Below are positions 34,772 to 43,525 of a stretch of DNA of 64,000 nucleotides, piece by piece. How positions within the stretch are numbered: position 1 is the first letter of the stretch; every line of letters starts with the position of its first letter. The notes under the pieces are model-generated. The model did not search any database. It worked only from the letters and a program-made list of their open reading frames with translations, and was not told the origin of the DNA. Source of the stretch: Kitasatospora phosalacinea. GTDB lineage: Bacteria > Actinomycetota > Actinomycetes > Streptomycetales > Streptomycetaceae. The stretch spans positions 1 through 64,000 of the forward strand of contig NZ_JNYE01000047.1 in assembly GCF_000717185.1 (NCBI RefSeq). Direction: 5' to 3'. Position numbers and translations under genes: made by a program.

Positions 34772-35818
34772 TCAGGTGGACCGGCGCACCACCAGCTCGG
34801 TCGGCAGGATCACCGTCGGCGCCTCCTCGCCGGCGATCCGGTCCAGCAGCAGCCGGACCATCTCGGCGGAGATCCGGTCCCACGGCTGCCTTATCGTGGT
34901 CAGCGGCGGACGGGTGGTCAGCGCCACCGGCGAGTCGTCGAACCCGCCCACCGCGACGTCCTCCGGGACGCTGCGCCCGGCGTGCTCCAGGGCGGACAGC
35001 GCGCCGTCCGCCATCAGGTCGGAGGCCACGAACACGGCGTCCAACCCCGGCTCGCGCTCCAGGAGTCCGCGCATCGCGGCCTCGCCGCCGACCCGGCTGT
35101 AGTCGCCGTGCGCGATCAGCCGCTCCTCCACCGGCAGCCCGTACTCGGCCAGCACCTCGCGGTAGCCGGACAGCCGCTCCACGCCGCCCGGGGTGTCCTG
35201 CGGGCCCGCGATGGTGGCGATCCGGGTGCGGCCCGACTCCAGCAGGTGGCGCACCAGGTCCTTGGCGCCCTCGCGGTCGTCCGCCGCCACGTACGGCACC
35301 CGGCCGCGCTGGCCCAGCGGGCGGCCGCAGCACACCATCGGGATGTCGGCCTCGCGCAGGTGCTCGATCATCGGGTTGCCCCGGTGCGAGGAGACCAGCA
35401 GCACGCCGTCCACGTGGCCCGCCGCCAGGTAGCGGGTGACCCGGCGGCGCTCCGCGTCGTCGCCCGCCGTCATCAGCAGCAGCGGGATGTCGTGCTCGGC
35501 CAGCGCCGCCGTGCAACCGCGCAGCAGGGTGGTGAAGTTCGGGTCCTCGAAGAACCGCTCCTGCGGTTCGGTCAGCAGGAACGCCACCGAGCCGGAGCGC
35601 TGGGTCACCAGGCTGCGGGCCGCCCGGTTCACCACGTACCCGAGCTTGGCGATCGCCGCCTCCACCGCCTGCTGCGAGGCCGGGCTGACGTTGTGCCCGC
35701 CCTGCAGCACCCGGGACACCGTGCCCCGCGAGACGCCCGCCACCGCGGCGACGTCGTGGATGGTCGGCGGGCGCTTCGGCCGTCCGGCCGGCCGGCCGCG
35801 GGGCGCTGGTTCCGTCAT
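34772..35818 (-). CDS. LacI-family repressor of the galactoside regulon
   Basis: 348-residue regulator. The HTH is TIHDVAAVAGVSRGTVSRVLQGGHNVSPAS (about 22-51), with the hinge helix region VVNRAARSLV. The periplasmic-binding-protein-like sugar domain follows (about 65-345), with FVASDLMADGALSAL and VGGFDDSP typical of the family. It is the last gene after the binding protein and two permeases (54-nt gap), so it may be expressed from their promoter as well as its own. Two identical TGTGCACGTTCACA sites upstream of the binding-protein and beta-galactosidase genes are the probable operators. ATG 35818 has AAGGA 11 nt upstream. Confidence 0.92.
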   Translation of the reverse strand: MTEPAPRGRPAGRPKRPPTIHDVAAVAGVSRGTVSRVLQGGHNVSPASQQAVEAAIAKLGYVVNRAARSLVTQRSGSVAFLLTEPQERFFEDPNFTTLLRGCTAALAEHDIPLLLMTAGDDAERRRVTRYLAAGHVDGVLLVSSHRGNPMIEHLREADIPMVCCGRPLGQRGRVPYVAADDREGAKDLVRHLLESGRTRIATIAGPQDTPGGVERLSGYREVLAEYGLPVEERLIAHGDYSRVGGEAAMRGLLEREPGLDAVFVASDLMADGALSALEHAGRSVPEDVAVGGFDDSPVALTTRPPLTTIRQPWDRISAEMVRLLLDRIAGEEAPTVILPTELVVRRST

Positions 35819-35872
35819 CGGGATGCAGGTCCTTGCAGATCGAGGTGTCGGGGTCACTGTACTGGCGGCCCG

Positions 35873-36775
35873 TCAGGACTTCACGGCGCCGGACAGCAGA
35901 TCCACCCGCCAGTACCGCTGCATGCCGAGGAAGAGCGCGATCAGCGGCAGGACCGACAGCAGCGCGCCGGTGATCACCAGGGTGTACAGGGCCGGTTCGT
36001 TCGCGCCCTGCTGCAGCAGCGAGTACAGGCCCACCGTCACCGGGAACTTGTGGTCGTCGCCGAGCATGATGTACGGCAGCAGGAAGTTGTTCCAGATCGC
36101 CACGAACTGGAACAGGAACACCGTCACCAGCCCCGGCACCATCATCGGCAGCGCCACGCTCCGGAACAGCCGCCACTCCCGCGCCCCGTCGACCCGGGCC
36201 GCCTCCACCACCTCGTCCGGGATCGCCGCCTCCGCGTAGATCCGCGACAGGTAGATGCCGTACGGGGACAGGACGCTCGGCAGCAGCACCGACCAGTAGC
36301 TGTCCGCCAGGCCCGCCTTCGACATCAGCAGGTACTGCGGCACCGCCAGCGTGATCGGCGGCATCAGCACGCCCGCCAGCAGCACGTTGAACACCGTGGA
36401 GCGGCCCCGGAAGCGGTACTTGGCCAGCGCGTAGCCCGTCACGCCGGACACCGCCGCCGACAGCAGCGCGCCCGCGCCCGCGTACAGCGCCGAGTTCGCC
36501 ATCCACTGCCAGTACACGCCGCCGCGGTACGAGGACAGCTCGGCCAGGTTGTCCCAGAAGCCGGAGCCCGGGGCGTAGGTGAAGGTGGTGAACAGCTCCT
36601 GGCGGCTCTTGGTCGCCGCCGTCACCACCCAGACCACCGGCACCAGGCAGTACACCGCGCCCAGCAGCAGGAGCAGGGTCGGCGTCCAGGCGGTGCGGCG
36701 CGGGGCGGCGGCGGAGCCCTTGCGGGGCAGCGCGGGGGCGGTCCGGCGGGGGGCCGGGGCGGTCGTGGTGCTCAT
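35873..36775 (-). CDS. Carbohydrate ABC transporter permease (MalG-like)
   Basis: 300-residue inner-membrane permease with about six helices after a Pro/Ala-rich cytoplasmic leader. The EAA loop that contacts the ATPase is EAARVDGAREWRLFRSVALPMMVPGL (about 190-215). It forms the channel with the MalF-like gene directly upstream: the MalF stop and this ATG are separated by 1 nt. No ATPase gene is in this operon, so it probably uses a shared one such as MsiK, as other streptomycete sugar importers do. Confidence 0.95.
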   Translation of the reverse strand: MSTTTAPAPRRTAPALPRKGSAAAPRRTAWTPTLLLLLGAVYCLVPVVWVVTAATKSRQELFTTFTYAPGSGFWDNLAELSSYRGGVYWQWMANSALYAGAGALLSAAVSGVTGYALAKYRFRGRSTVFNVLLAGVLMPPITLAVPQYLLMSKAGLADSYWSVLLPSVLSPYGIYLSRIYAEAAIPDEVVEAARVDGAREWRLFRSVALPMMVPGLVTVFLFQFVAIWNNFLLPYIMLGDDHKFPVTVGLYSLLQQGANEPALYTLVITGALLSVLPLIALFLGMQRYWRVDLLSGAVKS

Positions 36776-36776
36776 C

Positions 36777-37706
36777 TCAACTGCCTCCGTTGGTGCGCTT
36801 GTTGACCAGCTTCAGGAACCCGAAGGAGAGCAGCAGGGTCGCTGCTGCGATCACCACGGAGGTGGCGGCGGCGGAGTAGACGTTGCCCTGCACGAACGCG
36901 TCCCGGTACACCTTCATCAGCGGCGACCAGGTCGAACTCATCGAGTTGGTCAGCGGCTTGAGCGTCATCGGCTCCGCGAACACCTGGAGCGTGGCGATCA
37001 TCGAGAAGAAGAAGGTCAGCACCAGCGACGGCGCCACCAGCGGGATCTTGACCCGCAGCGCGATCTGCAGCTCCGAGCAGCCGTCCAGCCGGGCCGCCTC
37101 GTACAGCTCGGCCGGCAGCGCCCGCAGCGAGGTGTAGATCACGATCATGTTGAAGCCGGTGCCGCCCCACACCGCGATGTTCGCCATCGCCAGGTACAGC
37201 CCGCCGCCGTGCAGCAGGTCCGGGCCGCTCATCCCGGCCTGGGTCAGCAGGTAGTAGCCCGGGCTGACCTGCGGCAGGTACAGGAACCCCCACAGGGTGG
37301 ACGCCACGATGCCCGGCACCGCGTACGGCAGGAAGATCACCAGCCGGGAGAACGCCCCGAACCGCACCCGCGGCACGTCCAGCAGCAGGGCGAAGAACAG
37401 CGCCGCGCCCAGCATCGTCGGCACCAGCAGCGCCCCGTACAGCAGCACCCGGCCCGAGCCCGACAGCAGTTCGGAGTCCGACAGCGCCGAGGTGTAGTTC
37501 GACAGCCCCGCCCACACCTCGGTGCGGGCGTGCGAGCCCAGGCCCAGGCCCTTCACCTTCACGGCGCGCAGGCTCAGGTACACCGCGAAGCCGATCGGCA
37601 GCGCGAAGAACAGCGTGAACAGCAGGGCGGCCGGGCCGAGGAAGCCGTACGGCGCGAGCGAGCCGCGGCGCCGGAGGGCGCGGGCAGCGGGGGGAGGGGA
37701 GGCCAT
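36777..37706 (-). CDS. Carbohydrate ABC transporter permease (MalF-like)
   Basis: 309-residue permease with about six helices. The EAA loop is YEAARLDGCSELQIALRVKIPLVAPSL (about 205-230). The sequence PYAVPGIVASTLWGFLY is typical of the MalF side of CUT1 sugar importers. ATG 37706 has AGGAG 6 nt upstream. A hairpin lies between it and the binding-protein gene, so it should be made in lower amount than the binding protein. Confidence 0.95.
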   Translation of the reverse strand: MASPPPAARALRRRGSLAPYGFLGPAALLFTLFFALPIGFAVYLSLRAVKVKGLGLGSHARTEVWAGLSNYTSALSDSELLSGSGRVLLYGALLVPTMLGAALFFALLLDVPRVRFGAFSRLVIFLPYAVPGIVASTLWGFLYLPQVSPGYYLLTQAGMSGPDLLHGGGLYLAMANIAVWGGTGFNMIVIYTSLRALPAELYEAARLDGCSELQIALRVKIPLVAPSLVLTFFFSMIATLQVFAEPMTLKPLTNSMSSTWSPLMKVYRDAFVQGNVYSAAATSVVIAAATLLLSFGFLKLVNKRTNGGS

Positions 37707-37756
37707 GGCGGCTCCTAGGGCCTTGGAGGGTTTCGCGGAAGGGGAGGGGGTGGGAA

Positions 37757-37790
37757 CCCGGTCCGCCGCTGGGCGGGGCGGCGGACCGGG
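37757..37790 (-). terminator. Intercistronic hairpin after the sugar-binding-protein gene
   Basis: CCCGGTCCGCCGC and GCGGCGGACCGGG form a perfect 13-bp stem with an 8-nt loop. Such hairpins after binding-protein genes let the upstream cistron accumulate above the permeases. Confidence 0.65.
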
Positions 37791-37806
37791 GGCTCGGCGG
37801 GGCCGG

Positions 37807-39120
37807 TCAGCCGACCTGGAAGCCGTTCTTCTTCAGGTCCTCGACGGTGGACCGCTGCATCGCCGACAGCGCCGCGCCGAAGTCGCCCTTGTCCTGGGCG
37901 GCCTTGCCGAAGGCGTCCTTGAACGCCGAGTACGCCACGTTGACGTTCGGGCCCCAGGCGGCGGGGGCGGTGCCCTTGGCGATCTCCGCGGCCCTGGCGT
38001 AGAAGTCGGGCTGGTCGGCGAAGAACTCGGGGGCCGCCGACAGCAGGCTGCCGGTCTGCGCCGAGGTGGCCGCCGGGTAGACGTTGACCTGCTGGACGAG
38101 GGCGGCCAGCGCCTCCGGGTCGGTGTTCAGCCAGGTGGCGAACTTCGCCGCGGCCTCCGCGTGGCCGGACTTCACGGCGCCGGTGGTCACGCCGGTCGCC
38201 GAGCCGCCCCAGCTGCCGGTCACCGAGGCGCCGGACTCCCACTGCGGCAGCGGCGCCATCGCCCACTTGCCCTTGGTGTCCGGGGCCGAGCTGGTCAGCA
38301 CGCCGGGCGCCCACACCGCCGAGACCCAGCCGACCTGGGTGCCGTCGTTGAGGGCCTTGCTCCAGGCCGGGGTGTACATCGGCTGGTTGTCGACCGCGCC
38401 GTCCTTGACCAGGCCGGACCAGAAGTCGGCGACCTTCTTCGTCGCCGGGTCGTCGATCGCGACCTTCCAGCTCTCGCCCGAGGTGGTCCACCACGCGGCG
38501 CCCGCCTGCTGGGCCAGGCCCGCGAACAGGCCCGGGTCGTTGGCGGAGAAGGTGGTCAGCGACTTGTCCGGGGCCTGCTGCTTGAGCGCGCGGGCGGTGG
38601 CGGCGAACTCGTCCCAGGTGGTGGGCACCTTGAGGCCGTACTGCTCGAACAGGTCCTGCCGGTAGTAGAAGGCCAGCGGCGCGGTGTCCTCGGGGATCGC
38701 GTAGACCGCGTCCGAGCCGAGCGTGACCTGCTTCCACACCCCGTCCGCGAACTGCGACTTCGCGTCGCCCGCCTGCTTCGCGATGTCGGCCAGCACGTCG
38801 TTGGAGACCAGCGTCGGCAGCGCCTGGTACTCGGCCTGGATCAGGTCCGGCGCGTTGCCCGCCTTCGCGGCGGTGATGGTCTTGGTGACCAGGTCGTCGC
38901 CGCCGGCCTGCTTCAGCACGCTGACCTGGACGTCCGGGTGCGCCTTGTTCCACACCTCGGCGACCTTGTCCATGTTCGGCGCCCAGGACCAGAACGTCAG
39001 CTTCACCGGGCCGGAGGCCGCCTTGGCGGCGTCGCCGGAGCCGCCGTCGGACGAGCACGCGGACAGCACGAGCGTGCCGCACAGGGCGGCGGCCGCGGCG
39101 AGGGCGAGGCGACGGTGCAT
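37807..39120 (-). CDS. Sugar-binding lipoprotein of the ABC importer
   Basis: 437-residue extracellular solute-binding protein, CUT1 type. A lipoprotein signal ends at LVLSACSSDGG with the lipobox Cys near residue 22. The mature protein begins KLTFWSWAPNMDKVAEVWNKAHPDV, the usual first lobe of this family, and later has PTTWDEFAATARAL and GSWGGSATGVTTGA. It would capture a galactoside or related sugar outside the membrane and pass it to the two permeases. ATG 39120 has GGGAGG 5 nt upstream. Its promoter overlaps a LacI-type operator. Confidence 0.94.
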   Translation of the reverse strand: MHRRLALAAAAALCGTLVLSACSSDGGSGDAAKAASGPVKLTFWSWAPNMDKVAEVWNKAHPDVQVSVLKQAGGDDLVTKTITAAKAGNAPDLIQAEYQALPTLVSNDVLADIAKQAGDAKSQFADGVWKQVTLGSDAVYAIPEDTAPLAFYYRQDLFEQYGLKVPTTWDEFAATARALKQQAPDKSLTTFSANDPGLFAGLAQQAGAAWWTTSGESWKVAIDDPATKKVADFWSGLVKDGAVDNQPMYTPAWSKALNDGTQVGWVSAVWAPGVLTSSAPDTKGKWAMAPLPQWESGASVTGSWGGSATGVTTGAVKSGHAEAAAKFATWLNTDPEALAALVQQVNVYPAATSAQTGSLLSAAPEFFADQPDFYARAAEIAKGTAPAAWGPNVNVAYSAFKDAFGKAAQDKGDFGAALSAMQRSTVEDLKKNGFQVG

Positions 39121-39264
39121 GGATCCTCCCGGGATCACGGAATTCGAGTGAGGGGGGCCGGGCGGCCGGCCGCCGCGCGAGGGGGTGCGCGGCGGCCCGC
39201 CCGGGGGAGTGGTGCGGGGGAGTTCTCGGCGTCGCGACGGCGGCGCTGGGGCCCGGTCCGTCGC

Positions 39265-39278
39265 TGTGCACGTTCACA
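39265..39278. promoter_or_regulatory. LacI-type operator 1 (importer side)
   Basis: TGTGCACGTTCACA, a near-palindrome with the central CG typical of LacI-family sites. It overlaps the -10 of the leftward importer promoter. Confidence 0.82.
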
Positions 39279-39306
39279 GTACGGAAACCTGGGAGACACT
39301 TGTCAA
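39276..39306 (-). promoter_or_regulatory. Leftward promoter of the sugar importer
   Basis: On the minus strand a perfect -35 TTGACA (39306-39301) and a -10 TACTGT (39281-39276) are separated by 19 nt. The -10 overlaps operator 1, so the repressor would block polymerase directly. Confidence 0.65.
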
Positions 39307-39364
39307 TCCCTGAGCTCGTACGGTTATCTGGGCGAGACACAGCGGCACCCGGATGTGACTAGGG

Positions 39365-39378
39365 TGTGCACGTTCACA
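39365..39378. promoter_or_regulatory. LacI-type operator 2 (beta-galactosidase side)
   Basis: A second exact copy of TGTGCACGTTCACA, exactly 100 bp from the first and in the same orientation. It starts at the last base of a possible rightward -10, TAGGGT (39360-39365), and lies 22 bases before the beta-galactosidase start. Confidence 0.82.
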
Positions 39379-39400
39379 GTTCTTCTCGATGGAGCGCACC

Positions 39401-41443
39401 ATGGACCACCCGAGGTACCCCCGCCCGCTCGGCCTCGACCCGCTCGCCTACGGCGGCGACTACAACCCCGAGCAGTGGCCCGAGGAGGTCTGGGCCGAGG
39501 ACGTCCGCCTGATGCGCGAGGCCGGGGTCACCATGGTGAGCGTCGGGATCTTCTCCTGGGCCCTGCTCGAACCCGAGCGCGGCCAGTACGAGTTCGGCTG
39601 GCTCGACCGCCTGCTCGACCTGCTGCACGCCCACGGCATCCGCGCCGACCTGGCCACCCCCACCGTCGTCCCGCCCGCCTGGTTCTACCGCGACCACCCC
39701 GAGGCGCTGCCCGTCACCCGCGAGGGCACCCGCTACGCCTTCGGCTCCCGCGGCGCGATCTGCCACAGCTCCCCCGCCTACCAGCACGCCGCCGCCGCGA
39801 TCACCGAACAGCTCGCCCGCCGCTACGGCACCCACCCCGCCGTCGCCCTCTGGCACGTCCACAACGAGTACGGCGTCCCGGTCAGCGACTGCTACTGCGA
39901 CGAGTCCGCCGCCCACTTCCGGCGCTGGCTGGGCGACCGCTACGGCACCCTCAAGGAACTCAACTCCGCCTGGGGAACCGCCTTCTGGGGCCAGCGCTAC
40001 ACCCGCTGGGACGACATCCAGCCGCCCCGCCTCACCCCCACCGCGGGCAACCCCGCCCAGCAGCTCGACTACGCCCGCTTCACCAACGACGCGGTCCTCG
40101 CCAACTTCAAGCGCGAACGCGACCTGCTGCACCGCCTCGCCCCCGGCATCCCCGTCACCACCAACTTCATGACCGCCCTCAGCCAGTGCCAGTCCATGGA
40201 CTACTGGGCCTGGGGCCGCGAGGTCGACCTGGTCGCCAACGACCACTACCTCGTCGCCGAGGACCCGCGCAGCCAGATCAACCTCGCCATGGCCGCCGAC
40301 CTCACCCGCTCCGTCGCCGCGGGCCGCCCCTGGCTGCTGCTCGAACACTCCACCGGCGCCGTCAACTGGCAGCCCCGCAACCTCGCCAAGCGCCCCGGCG
40401 AACTCGCCCGCAACAGCCTTGCGCACGTCGCCCGCGGCTCCGAGGGCGCGATGTTCTTCCAGTGGCGGGCCTCCCGCCACGGCTCCGAGAAGTTCCACTC
40501 CGCGATGCTCCCGCACGCCGGGACGAGCAGCCGGATCTGGCGCGAAGTCGTCGCACTGGGGCAGGAGCTGGGGTCGCTCGCGGAGATCCGCGACAGCCTG
40601 GTGCGGGCCGACGCCGCGATGCTCTGGGACTGGGAGTCCTGGTGGGCCCAGCGCCTGGAGTGGCGCCCCAGCATCGACCTGGACGCCCGCGAACGCGCCG
40701 AGGCCTGGTACACCGCGAGCTGGGACGCCCACCTCACCGTCGACTTCGCCCACCCCGAGGCCGACCTGAGCCGCTACCCGCTGGTCGTCGCCCCCGCCCT
40801 CTACCTCACCACCGAGGCCGCCGCCCGCAACCTCCGCCAGTACGTCGAGAACGGCGGCACCCTGCTGGTCTCCTGCTTCTCCGGCATCGTCGACGAGCAC
40901 GACAGCGTCCACCCCGGCCCGCACCCCGGCGCCCTGCGCGAGGTCCTCGGACTCACCGTCGAGGAGTTCGCCCCGCTGCGGGCCGGCGCGGACGCCCGAC
41001 TGGAGGGCCCCTCCGAACTGCGGGCCGCGGGCTGGACCGAGTACGTGGTGACCGAGGGCGCCGAGACGGTGTGGCGCTACGCCGACGGCCCCGACGGCGG
41101 CCCCGCCGCCGGAGGGCCCGCCGTCACCCGGCACGCCCTCGGCAACGGCCACGCCTGGTACGTCTCCGCCCGCCTCGACGACGCGGCCCTCGCCCGGGTG
41201 CTGCGCGCGGCCTCCGCCGACGCGGGCCTGCCCGAGCGCGGGCTCCCGCACGACGTCGAGGTGGTGGAACGGGTCGGCGAGCACGGCCGCTACCTCTTCG
41301 CGATCAACCACGGCGCCACCGACGCCGACCTGCCCGCCCCCGGCCCGGGCACCGAACTCCTCACCGGCGCCGAGGTCTCCGACACCCTCACCGTCCCCGC
41401 CGGACGGACCAGGGTGCTCCGCCACGGCGCCGGACGGGACTGA
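39401..41443 (+). CDS. Beta-galactosidase, glycoside hydrolase family 42
   Basis: 680-residue cytoplasmic enzyme (no signal peptide) that hydrolyses terminal beta-galactosides. The N-terminal TIM barrel has GGDYNPEQWPEEVW, acid/base Glu in WHVHNEYG (about 160) and nucleophile Glu in LLEHSTGAVNWQPRN (about 312). The zinc-site cysteines of GH42 are visible as ICHSS and DCYCDE. A trimerisation domain (about 395-600) and a short beta domain follow. ATG 39401 has GGAG 6 nt upstream; ATG 39389 is less likely. It is divergent from the sugar importer and controlled by the twin LacI operators, so uptake and hydrolysis form one regulon. Confidence 0.96.
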   Translation: MDHPRYPRPLGLDPLAYGGDYNPEQWPEEVWAEDVRLMREAGVTMVSVGIFSWALLEPERGQYEFGWLDRLLDLLHAHGIRADLATPTVVPPAWFYRDHPEALPVTREGTRYAFGSRGAICHSSPAYQHAAAAITEQLARRYGTHPAVALWHVHNEYGVPVSDCYCDESAAHFRRWLGDRYGTLKELNSAWGTAFWGQRYTRWDDIQPPRLTPTAGNPAQQLDYARFTNDAVLANFKRERDLLHRLAPGIPVTTNFMTALSQCQSMDYWAWGREVDLVANDHYLVAEDPRSQINLAMAADLTRSVAAGRPWLLLEHSTGAVNWQPRNLAKRPGELARNSLAHVARGSEGAMFFQWRASRHGSEKFHSAMLPHAGTSSRIWREVVALGQELGSLAEIRDSLVRADAAMLWDWESWWAQRLEWRPSIDLDARERAEAWYTASWDAHLTVDFAHPEADLSRYPLVVAPALYLTTEAAARNLRQYVENGGTLLVSCFSGIVDEHDSVHPGPHPGALREVLGLTVEEFAPLRAGADARLEGPSELRAAGWTEYVVTEGAETVWRYADGPDGGPAAGGPAVTRHALGNGHAWYVSARLDDAALARVLRAASADAGLPERGLPHDVEVVERVGEHGRYLFAINHGATDADLPAPGPGTELLTGAEVSDTLTVPAGRTRVLRHGAGRD

Positions 41444-41504
41444 CGGCGGGGACCGAGCCTCCGGTGCTCCGGTGCCCCGGCGGCTCCGTCCCCCGGCGGC
41501 TCCG

Positions 41505-41939
41505 TCAGGGTCGGCGGGCGGCCAGCACCCGCCGCAGGCCGCTGCGCAGCCGGGCCGAGGCACCGGGCAGCCGGCCGAGGGCGCGCAGCTCCTCCGGGTG
41601 CAGCTCGGGGCGCCCCGCCAGGGCCAGCACGGCCGCGTACGGGCGGGCCCCGGCGGTGAGGCGCGCGGCGGCGGCGTCCAGGACGACCAGCAGGGCGGGG
41701 CGGTCCGCTGCCGGGTGCCCGGCCAGCAGGAGCAGCAGGGCGTTGTCGTTCCACGGGCCGTGCTCGGCCGGGACGTCGCGGCAGCGGGCGGCGAGGGCGA
41801 ACAGCGCGTCGGCCCGCGCGTGCGGATTGGCCGCCACCGCCTGCCGGACGAACGGGTACTCCGATCCGGCCAGTTCGTGCAGGACCGCTGGGTCCTGCGA
41901 AGCCCCGGCCAGGTCCAGGTAGTAGGAGGGGGTGCGCAC
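41505..41939 (-). CDS. Small protein with variant leucine-rich (LRV) repeats
   Basis: 144 residues. The segment ELAGSEYPFVRQAVAANPHARADALFALAA matches the LRV/HEAT-like helical repeat in which each unit ends V-R-x-x-V-A-x-N-P; further helices follow, with LLLLLAGHPAADRPALL. Such proteins usually bind partners rather than catalyse. GTG 41939 has GGGAGG 5 nt upstream, which decides the start although the frame stays open beyond it. A Cys near residue 69 is isolated. No operon partner is present; the repeats GGCGGCTCCGTC x2 lie between its stop and the beta-galactosidase stop. Confidence 0.72.
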   Translation of the reverse strand: MRTPSYYLDLAGASQDPAVLHELAGSEYPFVRQAVAANPHARADALFALAARCRDVPAEHGPWNDNALLLLLAGHPAADRPALLVVLDAAAARLTAGARPYAAVLALAGRPELHPEELRALGRLPGASARLRSGLRRVLAARRP

Positions 41940-42062
41940 GGAGCCTCCCGTCCCGGTGCCGGAAACCGCCATCCTGCCGGACGGCCCGGGCCGGGGCGAG
42001 CGGATTGTGCGGGCGCCCGAAAACCGCTTGCCCCGACGCCCGCGCCCGCCAATGATCCGTCC

Positions 42063-42608
42063 ATGGACCACGTGATACGAGCCGTGACCGGCGAGGACTG
42101 GCAGCAGGCCAGACAACTGCGGCTGGACGCCCTGCGGGACCCGGTCGCGGGCATCGCCTTCCTGGACACGTACGACAACGCCGCCGCCAAGCCGGACGAG
42201 CACTGGCGGGCGCGGGCGGCCGGCTCCCGCGGGGAGACGGTCACGCAGCAGTTCGTCGCCGAGCGGGCGGACGGCGGCTGGGACGGGTCGGTGACGGTGC
42301 TGATCGAGCGGGCCGGCCACGAGGACGTCATGGGCGTGCCGGTCGAGGTGGACCAGGCCCACCTGGTGGGCGTGTTCGTCCGCCCCGAACAGCGCGGCAC
42401 CGGTCTGGCCGGGGCCCTGTTCGACGCGGCGATCGCGTTCGCCCGCGGGCTCGACGAGCCGGTGGTCTCCCGCATCCGCCTCTACGTGCACCAGGACAAC
42501 CAGCGGGCCGAAGCCTTCTACCGGAAGGTCGGCTTCACTCGTAGCGGCCGTTCCGTCCCCGTCCCGGGCGACGAGTCGTCCGTCGAGCACGAACTCGTCC
42601 TTGGCTAG
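42063..42608 (+). CDS. GNAT-family N-acetyltransferase
   Basis: 181-residue cytoplasmic acetyltransferase using acetyl-CoA. The fold order is visible: N-terminal strand VIRAVTGEDWQQARQLRLDALRD, the acetyl-CoA-binding motif A in LVGVFVRPEQRGTGLAGALFDAAIAFA (R/Q-x-x-G-x-G/A), and motif B in LYVHQDNQRAEAFYRKVGFTRSG. The substrate amine is unknown. ATG 42063 follows an AT-rich ATGATCC but no ribosome-binding site, so it may be leaderless. It stands alone between opposite-strand genes. Confidence 0.9.
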   Translation: MDHVIRAVTGEDWQQARQLRLDALRDPVAGIAFLDTYDNAAAKPDEHWRARAAGSRGETVTQQFVAERADGGWDGSVTVLIERAGHEDVMGVPVEVDQAHLVGVFVRPEQRGTGLAGALFDAAIAFARGLDEPVVSRIRLYVHQDNQRAEAFYRKVGFTRSGRSVPVPGDESSVEHELVLG

Positions 42609-42630
42609 TCCTGGGCGGCGGGCCAGCGGC

Positions 42631-42658
42631 GGCGGGGCGGCGTCGGCGGGGCGGCGTC
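42631..42658. repeat. 14-bp tandem duplication between convergent genes
   Basis: GGCGGGGCGGCGTC twice in direct succession, between the GNAT and LysE stops. Probably slippage in GC-rich DNA. Confidence 0.6.
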
Positions 42659-42666
42659 GGGCCGGG

Positions 42667-43311
42667 TCAGTCCTTGCGGCCCGTCGCGGCGACGGTGACG
42701 CCCAGCCCGATCATGGCGAGCCCGCCGACCCCGCCGACCAGGGAGAGCCGCTGCGGCGAGCGCGCGAACCACTCCCGGGCGGTGGCCGCGACCAGGCCCC
42801 ACGCCATGTCGGAGGCCACGGCGATGAGGTTGAAGACCAGGCCCAGCAGCAGCATCTGCGCCGGGACGTGCCCCCGGCCGCGGTCGACGAACTGCGGCAG
42901 CACGGCGGCGAAGAACACGATGGTCTTGGGGTTGGTCACGCCGACGGCGAACCCCTCCCCGAACGTCCGCAGCCCGCCCCGGGCGGCTCCCGCTCCCGCC
43001 CCGCCGATCGCCGCCCGCAGCGACCCGCGCTCGCGCCACGCCTTGACGCCGAGGAACACCAGGTAGGCGGCCCCGGCCAGCTTGAGGAGCGTGAAGAGGA
43101 GGATCGAGCGCTCCACCACCGCGCCCACCCCGAACGCCACGGCCACGACCAGGGCGTACGCGCCGAGGGTGTTCCCCACGACCGTGATCAGCGCGGCCCG
43201 GCGCCCCTGCGCCAGGGCCCGCCCGACCACGAACAGCACGCTCGGACCGGGGACCACGATCAGCAGGAAGGACACGGCGGCGAAGGCGAGCAAGCGGTCG
43301 GCAGGCACCAT
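42667..43311 (-). CDS. LysE/RhtB-family amino-acid exporter
   Basis: 214-residue membrane protein with about six helices. The family signature is at the N-terminus: FLLIVVPGPSVLFVVGRALAQGRRAALITVVGNTLG. A later FAVGVTNPKTIVFFAAVLPQFVDR is also characteristic. It exports amino acids or small related compounds using the proton gradient. Starts at 43311 (MVPADRLLAF) and 43320 (MARMVPAD) are both possible; neither has a clear ribosome-binding site. Confidence 0.92.
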   Translation of the reverse strand: MVPADRLLAFAAVSFLLIVVPGPSVLFVVGRALAQGRRAALITVVGNTLGAYALVVAVAFGVGAVVERSILLFTLLKLAGAAYLVFLGVKAWRERGSLRAAIGGAGAGAARGGLRTFGEGFAVGVTNPKTIVFFAAVLPQFVDRGRGHVPAQMLLLGLVFNLIAVASDMAWGLVAATAREWFARSPQRLSLVGGVGGLAMIGLGVTVAATGRKD

Positions 43312-43475
43312 GCGGGCCATGCAAGCACGGGGAGGGCCCGCCCCTCCAGCGGTTTTCCCGTTCGGGGCTTTGCCGGAGCTTTGCTGGCGGCCCGTCAACT
43401 CCCGCCCGCCGCACCACCCGCGCTCCTGCCCGCCGTTCGGGACGACTGGCCGGGACGGCCGACTGCGCAGTAATT

Positions 43476-43495
43476 TAGTTCACATCAGCTAACTA
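43476..43495. promoter_or_regulatory. Candidate operator of the MFS/MarR pair
   Basis: TAGTT, 10 nt, AACTA in a short AT-rich island 31 bases before the MFS start. Its position suits the MarR protein encoded after the MFS gene. Confidence 0.5.
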
Positions 43496-43525
43496 TCATC
43501 ACGGCTTCCCAGGGGGCGGCAGGAG

